This document shows, in pieces, positions 8,447-13,319 of a stretch of 35,179 nucleotides of DNA. Position 1 is the stretch's first letter, and every line of letters begins with the position of its first letter. The stretch is from positions 1-35,179 of the IMG/VR virus record IMGVR_UViG_3300044522_000307, one strand, 5' to 3'. Position numbers and translations under genes: made by a program. Below the pieces are notes generated by a model that was given only the letters and a program-made list of their open reading frames with translations, was not told where the DNA came from and searched no databases. The stretch is from a virus.

Positions 8447-8480
8447 AAAGTCTTATAGTCTATTAGACTATGAAGACTTT
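8447..8480 (-). promoter_or_regulatory. Hairpin in the late leader near the terS start
   Basis: Inverted repeat AAAGTCTTATAGTC / GACTATGAAGACTTT, a 14-bp stem with one bulged base and a 5-nt loop. It lies 36 bases upstream of the small terminase start, inside the predicted 5' leader of the late transcript. It may shield mRNA or affect translation. No U-tract follows it on the minus strand, so a terminator is less likely. Confidence 0.6.
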
Positions 8481-8517
8481 AATGTTATTGTTATTTATAA
8501 ATTATAAAAACCATTGC

Positions 8518-8543
8518 TTTAAAGCCTTCATAGTGGCTTTAAA
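8518..8543 (-). promoter_or_regulatory. Second hairpin in the late leader
   Basis: Perfect 9-bp inverted repeat TTTAAAGCC / GGCTTTAAA with an 8-base loop. It lies about 30 bases downstream of the predicted late transcript start. Part of its stem is the CTTTAAAG palindrome that recurs at 8443, 12618, 12963, 13003 and 13021. Confidence 0.55.
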
Positions 8544-8579
8544 CATCTTAGTTGCTCTTTAGTTTTTTCTATAGCATAT

Positions 8580-8608
8580 ATTATAGCACACTTTTGTCTA
8601 AATGTCAA
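8580..8608 (-). promoter_or_regulatory. Leftward (late) sigma70 promoter, perfect consensus
   Basis: On the minus strand: TTGACA (8608-8603), a 17-base spacer, then TATAAT (8585-8580), with TGC before the -10 box (extended -10). Both hexamers match consensus and the spacer is ideal. Transcription should start near 8573 and give a leader of about 160 bases before terS. This points to transcription by host RNA polymerase. Confidence 0.88.
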
Positions 8609-8862
8609 GCTGTTTGTTACGAATAGTAGTAAATAGTTCGATGTTCTAGACTTTTTAGTCTTTGTAGTTCCCCTTTGGGAGTGCATTTTGTCCTATAGGG
8701 GTCTTTTAGTCTTTTCTTTAATGAAATCAAGGGTCTCCAGAGGTCTATTAGGTCTCTAATTATCCTCCTTTTTAGCTTTTTGTAAGGCTATTAAGGCCCT
8801 GTAAAAGTTTCATAGCCTACTAAGCCCTCCCCCCCTGTGTATAACCTGTTAGTAACTATATA

Positions 8863-8963
8863 GACTGATGAGTCACAATGTAGACTGATGAGTCACTAAT
8901 GACTGATGAGTCAGTAGTAGATGAGAATGGTTCTCATTAGCATCTGTTAATGACTTTGGAGTC
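8863..8963. repeat. Four GACT-N4-AGTC palindromes (possible operators or iterons)
   Basis: Copies at 8863-8874, 8883-8894 and 8901-8912 (all GACTGATGAGTC) and at 8952-8963 (GACTTTGGAGTC). The first three are 20 and 18 bases apart, about two helical turns. A perfect dyad ATGAGAA-TGG-TTCTCAT lies between copies three and four (8921-8937). The fourth copy keeps the arms but changes the spacer, which suggests that the arms are what is recognised. Confidence 0.7.
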
Positions 8964-8983
8964 AGTAGTGTGAGGGGCGATGA

Positions 8984-9148
8984 TGCACCATATAAGTGCA
9001 CCTAAGGGTTTACCCTAATAGCACCAATGTAGTGCATTGATGCACCAATGTAGTGCTATAAGGGTTTTCCCTGATATGTCATAAGGTTATAAGCAATAGA
9101 CCATTTTGGATATATAAGGGTAAATACCTAGTGCACCCTTTTAGTGCA
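8984..9148. repeat. Four GCAC-N7-GTGC palindromes (possible operators or iterons)
   Basis: Copies at 8985-8999, 9021-9035, 9042-9056 and 9133-9147. Copies one and four extend to TGCAC-N7-GTGCA. Copies two and three are an exact 15-base direct repeat spaced 21 bases apart. Spacer sequences otherwise differ while arms and spacer length are kept, as expected for a dimeric DNA-binding protein. Confidence 0.7.
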
Positions 9149-9405
9149 TCACCATACACCAGTGCATTGTTGCAGCGCAGCATAGACAAGTGCATAGGCA
9201 AGAAGCATACCAATCAAGAATCATGCCAAGCCATAGAACGGCCTATAATGCAAAAACGCATGGTGCATAGGTATTGGTATCAAAACAAATAGATTGTCGA
9301 TTCCCCACAATGTGAAATATTTTAGCATTTGTTGGCATGGTTGTTGCTATGTTATGCCAATAGCATTTGCCTATGAGTTTGTCTAAATCGATAGAAAAGT
9401 ATTTC

Positions 9406-9433
9406 TTGACAACATAGGAAACAATGCTATAAT
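9406..9433 (+). promoter_or_regulatory. Rightward (early) sigma70 promoter, perfect consensus
   Basis: TTGACA (9406-9411), a 16-base spacer, TATAAT (9428-9433), with TGC before the -10 box. The predicted start is near 9440, so the ATG at 9440 would be leaderless and the ATG at 9485 is the likely first start codon. It drives the early unit with host RNA polymerase. Confidence 0.88.
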
Positions 9434-9484
9434 TAAGCCATGCCAAGCAATAACGCAAGGCATACACTTCAAAGGAAACACACA

Positions 9485-9727
9485 ATGGCTAAAGCAATTA
9501 ATCTCAAAGACCTATACATTGGTCAGCTCATCACACGAGGCGAACATAGTGACGCTCAGGTGTACACCATTGCAGAGATTGGTATTGCGGTGGTGCTGCT
9601 TAAATGGAAAGAGGGCAACAATGATTGCGAACAATGGTCTGATTATAGTGGCTGCTATGTGCCTACCATAAAGCAGATTGAGTTTTCAATCAATAACAAT
9701 GGCGCCTTATTTCCAGTTAGTGTATAA
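9485..9727 (+). CDS. First early protein, unknown (80 aa)
   Basis: Starts MAKAINLKDLYIGQLITRGE. ATG 9485 is chosen over ATG 9440 because AAAGGAAAC lies just upstream and 9440 coincides with the predicted transcript start. The protein looks like a small beta-rich domain (GQLITRG, VVLLKWKEG, WSDYSGCYVPTI). As the first gene behind the strong early promoter it is a candidate host-takeover protein, by position only. No family recognised. Confidence 0.75.
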   Translation: MAKAINLKDLYIGQLITRGEHSDAQVYTIAEIGIAVVLLKWKEGNNDCEQWSDYSGCYVPTIKQIEFSINNNGALFPVSV

Positions 9728-9757
9728 TTCCCTAATCAACTTAAAAGGAAAAGCATT

Positions 9758-9949
9758 ATGATTCTCGACACACCTGAAACACTTAAAGCACTAGGTCGCA
9801 CCAATGATATCGCCAAGGTACGCAAGCTGGCCTTGAACAAAATCAATATGCAGATGCGTAACGCCAGCAGCCTTGAAGGTCTCAAGCAAACCATTGAACA
9901 AATATTGGTTGAAACTGATACAGTCGAACGTAACATTGTAAAAAGCTAG
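9758..9949 (+). CDS. Small early helical protein, unknown (63 aa)
   Basis: Starts MILDTPETLKALGRTNDIAK after a clear site AAAAGGAAAAG. The sequence is rich in Leu, Lys, Asn and Glu and looks all-helical. It sits between two copies of the sequence TAGTGTATAATTC (9718 and 9948), the second overlapping its stop codon. It is a candidate early host-interaction protein by position only. Confidence 0.72.
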   Translation: MILDTPETLKALGRTNDIAKVRKLALNKINMQMRNASSLEGLKQTIEQILVETDTVERNIVKS

Positions 9950-9951
9950 TG

Positions 9952-9987
9952 TATAATTCTATCTAAGCCCTTCAATCGAGGGCTTAG
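9952..9987 (+). promoter_or_regulatory. -10-like box followed by a 5' hairpin
   Basis: TATAAT at 9952-9957 is followed by a perfect 9-bp stem CTAAGCCCT / AGGGCTTAG (9963-9971 and 9979-9987) with a 7-base loop. A transcript starting 6-7 bases after the box would begin at the hairpin. There is no convincing -35 box and no U-tract after the stem. Promoter use is uncertain; the stem itself is clear. Confidence 0.5.
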
Positions 9988-10041
9988 GTGGCAATTCTGC
10001 CAAGCAAAGCCGATAGGCTTAAAAGTATAGGAACCCATACA

Positions 10042-10689
10042 ATGATCCGCATATCAAACACTTCTAAACTAAACGCCCGCTCATGGAGCTTGCAAGCCTT
10101 GGAAACGTGCCCGGGCAGCTTGGCTTCTCCCGGTGTTTTGGTTGACGCTTGCAAGGGATGTTATGCAACCACGGGAAATTACAATTACCCTAATGTAAAA
10201 GCTCCAAGGGCTGAGAATAAGACAGATTGGCAGCGTTTAGAATGGGTTTCAGATATGGTTGCGGAGCTTGAAAACGATAGATTTTTCCGTTGGTTCGATA
10301 GCGGTGACATTTATTCGCTTGGCTTGGCGGAGAAAATTCTAGAAGTAATGGTTCAAACCCCATGGTGCAAGCACTGGTTGCCTACTCGTATGCATAAATT
10401 CCCTAAGTTCGCCATGGTGCTAGCTGAAATGCAAGCCTTGGACAATGTAATGGTTCGTTTCTCCAGCGATAGCATTGTGGGCGAATATATCGAAGGTTTA
10501 CATGGCAGCGTTATCGGGGCGGATGCTGAAACCTTCCAAGCTAGGGAAGGTGTACAATTGTGCGAAGCCTATGCACATGGCGGGAATTGTAACGGATGCC
10601 GGGCTTGTTGGTCGAAAACAGTGCCAGTGATTGCTTACCCGGCACACGGGCGCAAAATGCTGAAGGTTATCCGCATCATGTCAGCTTGA
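10042..10689 (+). CDS. GP88-like cysteine-rich protein
   Basis: 215 aa from ATG 10042 (MIRISNTSKLNARSWSLQAL), preceded by AGGAA; a GTG at 9988 would begin right after the hairpin and is less likely. Cys23, Cys37 and Cys40 (CPGS ... CKGCYA) form an N-terminal cluster, and a second cluster lies near the C-terminus (VQLCEAYAHGGNCNGCRACW). The middle carries FFRWFDSGDIYSLG and WLPTRMHK. This layout matches the phage family Gene product 88 (PF17338), recalled to resemble radical-SAM or Fe-S proteins. The chemistry is unknown. It is one of the larger proteins of the early region, isolated by hairpins on both sides. Confidence 0.78.
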   Translation: MIRISNTSKLNARSWSLQALETCPGSLASPGVLVDACKGCYATTGNYNYPNVKAPRAENKTDWQRLEWVSDMVAELENDRFFRWFDSGDIYSLGLAEKILEVMVQTPWCKHWLPTRMHKFPKFAMVLAEMQALDNVMVRFSSDSIVGEYIEGLHGSVIGADAETFQAREGVQLCEAYAHGGNCNGCRACWSKTVPVIAYPAHGRKMLKVIRIMSA

Positions 10690-10692
10690 TGC

Positions 10693-10727
10693 TATAATGT
10701 AGCCTGAAGCTCTCATTGTGAGAGCTT
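10693..10727 (+). promoter_or_regulatory. Extended -10 box followed by a 5' hairpin
   Basis: TGCTATAAT (TATAAT at 10693-10698) overlaps the end of the GP88-like gene and matches the -10 of both main promoters. A perfect 9-bp stem AAGCTCTCA / TGAGAGCTT with a 3-base loop follows at 10707-10727. The arrangement repeats that at 9952-9987. No -35 box is evident. Confidence 0.5.
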
Positions 10728-10779
10728 TGGAGTACACTATCGTACTATGCCGAAGGGCTTTTCTTAGGGGTTTATATAT

Positions 10780-11016
10780 ATGACGAATGTTCTAATGCGG
10801 GTTTTATTGTCCAGTGGAAATTATGCGCTGTATGATGTACAGCCAAACCATGTTCCAAGGGATGACATCCCACAATCGATAGAATGGCCTGTTATGTATG
10901 GCACACAAATAGCCCATGAGTCACAAGGGTTATGGTTTTACCCTAATGGCTGGAATAGAATAGAAGATGAAAAGCTTTGCATCATGTTCAATAATTGTGC
11001 AAAGGTAGAAGCATGA
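10780..11016 (+). CDS. Small early protein, unknown (78 aa)
   Basis: Starts MTNVLMRVLLSSGNYALYDV, with AGGGG upstream. It contains a Trp/Pro-rich segment (LWFYPNGWNRIED) and ends NNCAKVEA. Its stop overlaps the next start (ATGA at 11013-11016), beginning a chain of coupled small genes. No domain recognised. Confidence 0.7.
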   Translation: MTNVLMRVLLSSGNYALYDVQPNHVPRDDIPQSIEWPVMYGTQIAHESQGLWFYPNGWNRIEDEKLCIMFNNCAKVEA

Positions 11017-11165
11017 AACCGCTAAAATCTGAGCTTTCAAAGGGGTTTTTGTTGGTTATGGTTTGCGCCATGTACCAATATGAAAAGCAAAATAAAAGCC
11101 CTGTTTTGCTTACCGATGCCGAGATTGAAGATTTTTATTTAACCTATATGGGAGCACTCGCATGA
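11013..11165 (+). CDS. Small early protein, unknown (50 aa)
   Basis: Starts MKPLKSELSKGFLLVMVCAM, with an N-terminal hydrophobic stretch FLLVMVCAM and a charged C-terminal half. ATGA overlaps on both sides (11013 and 11162) support translation. Function unknown. Confidence 0.6.
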   Translation: MKPLKSELSKGFLLVMVCAMYQYEKQNKSPVLLTDAEIEDFYLTYMGALA

Positions 11166-11248
11166 GCTTTAAAAACGCTATTGCTTCAGCTATAATGGCT
11201 GGCCTGTTGGCCTTGCCTTTTGTCTTATATTTCGCTAGCATGCGCTAG
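11162..11248 (+). CDS. Tiny membrane peptide (28 aa)
   Basis: Reads MSFKNAIASAIMAGLLALPF followed by VLYFASMR. One hydrophobic segment fills most of it. It is supported only by its ATGA overlap with the preceding gene and its fit into the gap before 11267. Possibly an inner-membrane early peptide; function unknown. Confidence 0.45.
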   Translation: MSFKNAIASAIMAGLLALPFVLYFASMR

Positions 11249-11266
11249 CTTTTGGGAGCATTTAGA

Positions 11267-11449
11267 ATGAAATATCAAGTTCAATATGTACGCATCGAAA
11301 ACCATTTATATTTATTAGAGGTTGAGGCAGAAAACCAAAAAGAGGCTGAGAAAAAAGCCAGTGAAGAATTTTCAGGAAGTGAGAATTACGAGGTAGTTCA
11401 TGCTGAAGAATTTATCCATGATGTGATTAAACTAAACGAGGGAGCATGA
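11267..11449 (+). CDS. Small early protein, unknown (60 aa)
   Basis: Start at ATG 11267 (MKYQVQYVRIENHLYLLEVE) with GGGAG upstream; a TTG at 11252 is less likely. The pattern of a beta strand, then AENQKEAEKKASEEF, then YEVVHAEE resembles the 48-aa protein at 15322 (MNLYEVW ... AENADEALDKYYDE ... YEVVVELMEE), so the two may be distant paralogues. Function unknown. Confidence 0.68.
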   Translation: MKYQVQYVRIENHLYLLEVEAENQKEAEKKASEEFSGSENYEVVHAEEFIHDVIKLNEGA

Positions 11450-11453
11450 CGTA

Positions 11454-11681
11454 ATGATTGACCTATTTTTAAGCCCTTTAACGCTAATTGAAAAGGGAAA
11501 GCAACATATCAAACTGGCAGATGTGCAACAGGCTTTATTTGCAGCGTATGACCTAAAAAACGCAATGACTAAAGCAGATATGCGTAGACCCACGGAAAAC
11601 GACAATATGGGCGAATGCCTGACAGAAATAATCGAATTTTTGGAGAGTTTAGAAAAAGAAACCGAAACAAGGGGTTTATAA
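11454..11681 (+). CDS. Small early protein, unknown (75 aa)
   Basis: Starts MIDLFLSPLTLIEKGKQHIK, with GGGAG further upstream. Helix-rich; ends IIEFLESLEKETETRGL. Its TAA overlaps the next ATG (TAATG at 11679-11683). No recognised domain. Confidence 0.68.
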   Translation: MIDLFLSPLTLIEKGKQHIKLADVQQALFAAYDLKNAMTKADMRRPTENDNMGECLTEIIEFLESLEKETETRGL

Positions 11682-11824
11682 TGTACCTAGTAAAATACGC
11701 CAGTAGCGGCATTGTAGCTGCACGTTTTCTGCACCGAATAGACGCTAAAGATTTTATCTTAAACAATGAAGACTTAACGCTATCGGTTGGTTTATTTGTA
11801 ATCGTTAAGGAGTGGACAAAATGA
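11681..11824 (+). CDS. Small early protein, unknown (47 aa)
   Basis: Starts MYLVKYASSGIVAARFLHRI and ends GLFVIVKEWTK. The TAATG overlap at its start and the ATGA overlap at its end (11821-11824) support it. It looks like a small alpha/beta fold. A longer reading from an upstream codon (11615) is possible but would overlap the previous gene by 67 bases. Confidence 0.6.
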   Translation: MYLVKYASSGIVAARFLHRIDAKDFILNNEDLTLSVGLFVIVKEWTK

Positions 11825-12045
11825 ATGAATACACTAAAACATTGTATGATGATGCAGTGCAGCATACTAAAGCGCAAGACAATGGTAAATTGTCTCAGAT
11901 TGAATTGAATCATATTTGTGCCAGTGTCTTTGCAGCTTTGCTTATAAAGGAATGCTTGGCAATATGCGAAGATAAGGGCGATAAGGGGCTTGATGGTCAT
12001 TATTGCGCTGATGCAATTGTTTTAAAATTTAAGGGTACGCTATGA
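11821..12045 (+). CDS. Small early protein, unknown (74 aa)
   Basis: Start at ATG 11821 (MNEYTKTLYDDAVQHTKAQD), coupled by ATGA to the previous gene, with AAGGAG 9 bases upstream. Helix-rich, with three Cys in the second half (HICASVFAALLIKECLAICE and HYCADA). Coupled by ATGA to the next gene. Function unknown. Confidence 0.7.
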   Translation: MNEYTKTLYDDAVQHTKAQDNGKLSQIELNHICASVFAALLIKECLAICEDKGDKGLDGHYCADAIVLKFKGTL

Positions 12046-12266
12046 ATGACATTTTAACTTATAGAGGCATAGAATGGGAATGCTTTTATGAATATGATGC
12101 GCCCCAAGCTGAGACCGATACAGACCCGCCTTTAAGGGGCATTGCAACCATTTATATGCTCTACATTAGAGACAAAGGGGTAAGAATCAAAAAAGACCTA
12201 ATAGAGCATATTGATGCCCACACAATTCACGCATTGGAGAGAGAGCTTGAAGACATTAACGAATAA
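12042..12266 (+). CDS. Small early protein, unknown (74 aa)
   Basis: Starts MNDILTYRGIEWECFYEYDA. The first half looks beta-rich and is followed by a helical end (LERELEDINE). It overlaps its neighbours by ATGA in front and by about 20 bases behind. The Y-R-G-I-E-W-E-C segment followed by acidic residues is recalled from other small phage proteins of unknown role. Confidence 0.68.
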   Translation: MNDILTYRGIEWECFYEYDAPQAETDTDPPLRGIATIYMLYIRDKGVRIKKDLIEHIDAHTIHALERELEDINE

Positions 12267-12501
12267 TTTAGCCCTTGGAGCATTGATAGCGTCTAGCATA
12301 CTTTTTGCCTTTATATTGGGCAGGGAATATTCTACCTTTGAAGCTGAATTGGAATATGCTCAGGCCAAAGGGCAATGCTATAGTACGGAAGCTAAAACCC
12401 GCTATGCGGCAAAGGACAGCGATGGGTGGGTTTGCTTTATCCAGCATTGGGAAGACAAACGGAAGCCTAGAATTACCATGTCGAGGCTAACAATTGAATG
12501 A
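12247..12501 (+). CDS. Small membrane-anchored early protein (84 aa)
   Basis: A TTG start at 12247 is preferred because GGAGAGAG lies just upstream; ATG 12214 is the alternative and would overlap the previous gene by 53 bases. From the TTG the protein begins KTLTNNLALGALIASSILFA, an N-terminal transmembrane or signal-anchor segment with a lysine before it. The rest is soluble and contains two Cys (GQCYSTEAK and GWVCFIQHW). It is probably in the inner membrane with its soluble part outside. It couples by ATGA to the next membrane peptide. Confidence 0.6.
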   Translation: MKTLTNNLALGALIASSILFAFILGREYSTFEAELEYAQAKGQCYSTEAKTRYAAKDSDGWVCFIQHWEDKRKPRITMSRLTIE

Positions 12502-12602
12502 GTTTTTACACTTTTCTGCTAATTCTTGATGGCATTGGCATTGCTGTCCTACTGATAGGCTATTGGTTCCTTTGGAACCGAGGAGCTGAAAGCGACTATT
12601 AG
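12498..12602 (+). CDS. Tiny membrane peptide (34 aa)
   Basis: Starts MSFYTFLLILDGIGIAVLLI and ends NRGAESDY. One transmembrane segment covers residues ~4-26. Its ATG overlaps the previous stop (ATGA). The coding DNA includes the hairpin GGTTCC-TTT-GGAACC at 12565-12579. Function unknown. Confidence 0.5.
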   Translation: MSFYTFLLILDGIGIAVLLIGYWFLWNRGAESDY

Positions 12603-12704
12603 ATAGTGTTTAAACGGCTTTAAAGGCCTATTTATGCTGCTTTATTAACAAACCAAGGGGTGTGGTGCTTGAATGCCTTAAAACCCCTTAAAACAAGGAA
12701 ATTT

Positions 12705-12959
12705 ATGAAATGCGTTTGCTGCAACAAAAACCTGAGCGACTTCGAGGCTACACGCCGACACGCTTTGACCAATGACTTTTTGGATATGTGCAAAAGCTGC
12801 CTGAGCGAAGTGCAAAGGCTGTCACCATTGGCGACTAAAGACCGGATGGATTTAGACCACGAAGGGGAAGACTACGATGAGCCAGTGACCATTGATGATG
12901 ACGACCATCCTTGGAGCAATGTCAAAAACATTGTCGAAGATGAACAGCTCGGTCTATAA
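12705..12959 (+). CDS. Small zinc-finger-like protein (84 aa)
   Basis: Start at ATG 12705 after AAGGAAATTT. The N-terminus MKCVCCNKNLSDFEATRRHA plus CKSC at ~29-32 forms one four-Cys metal site (C3/C6 and C29/C32). The second half is very acidic (EGEDYDEP, DDDDHPW). Similar short proteins with this start are recalled from T7-like phages. A DNA- or protein-binding early regulator is plausible but not shown. Confidence 0.78.
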   Translation: MKCVCCNKNLSDFEATRRHALTNDFLDMCKSCLSEVQRLSPLATKDRMDLDHEGEDYDEPVTIDDDDHPWSNVKNIVEDEQLGL

Positions 12960-13078
12960 AGCCTTTAAAGTAACAGCTATTATAGTTTAATACCCTAAAA
13001 GCCTTTAAAGCCTTTATAGTCTTTAAAGAGCAAGAACCATGCCAACTACTAGCAACATCATGCTAAAAAAGGAAATAT

Positions 13079-13264
13079 ATGAAAGTAAAAGACGCATTAG
13101 CAGCTGAATTTGAGACCACAAAGGAAGAAGATGAAGCCTTTGAGGAAATGCACTACAGAACAACATTAAACAATGTTGCCTTTTTGGTCGTAAAACATGG
13201 AAAAGACAATGTATTGGCTGAAATTGATGCTTATTTGGCATTAAAAGACATTAAAGGGGACTAA
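13079..13264 (+). CDS. Small protein before the primase, unknown (61 aa)
   Basis: Starts MKVKDALAAEFETTKEEDEA after AAGGAAATAT. Acidic at the N-terminus and helix-rich, with a hydrophobic middle (NNVAFLVVKHGKDN). The region before it (12960-13078) has no gene and carries three CTTTAAAG palindromes. Function unknown. Confidence 0.68.
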   Translation: MKVKDALAAEFETTKEEDEAFEEMHYRTTLNNVAFLVVKHGKDNVLAEIDAYLALKDIKGD

Positions 13265-13318
13265 ATGCTTTTAGGTCTCATTATTATTGTTTGCATTATT
13301 AACATCATAGTGGAATAG
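13265..13318 (+). CDS. Possible 17-aa hydrophobic peptide
   Basis: MLLGLIIIVCIINIIVE lies exactly between the preceding stop (13262-13264) and the primase start (13320). It is nearly all Ile/Leu/Val, like a minimal transmembrane peptide. Support is only its position and composition; it may merely be a leader that couples translation of the primase. Confidence 0.3.
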   Translation: MLLGLIIIVCIINIIVE

Positions 13319-13319
13319 C

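Larger units (their letters stand above)
8412..9484. other. Divergent intergenic control region, possible replication origin
   Basis: About 1.07 kb without a credible gene between the two outward-facing units. It holds a leftward late promoter (8580-8608), a rightward early promoter (9406-9433), two leader hairpins, and two families of short palindromes between 8863 and 9148. Two dyads of the AGGG...CCCT type lie at 9005-9016 and 9061-9072. The large non-coding size, AT-rich tracts and repeated dyads fit a combined origin and switch region. Origin activity is inference only. Confidence 0.7.

Noticed and set aside
8863-8912. CTGATGAG motifs reminiscent of the hammerhead ribozyme core
   Set aside because: The partner GAAA core and the three stems are absent near each copy; the motif is better explained by the GACT-N4-AGTC dyad.
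9244-9249. TATAAT at 9244-9249 as another early promoter
   Set aside because: No -35 box at proper spacing and no TGN extension; it is AT-rich intergenic DNA and the strong promoter follows at 9406.
9243-9485. 80-aa ORF on the minus strand over the early promoter
   Set aside because: It covers the perfect sigma70 promoter, starts over the first early start codon, has no ribosome site, and shows no recognisable domain.
9988-10041. GTG at 9988 as start of the GP88-like gene
   Set aside because: It lies directly after the hairpin, without a ribosome site, while ATG 10042 has AGGAA and begins at the family-like N-terminus.
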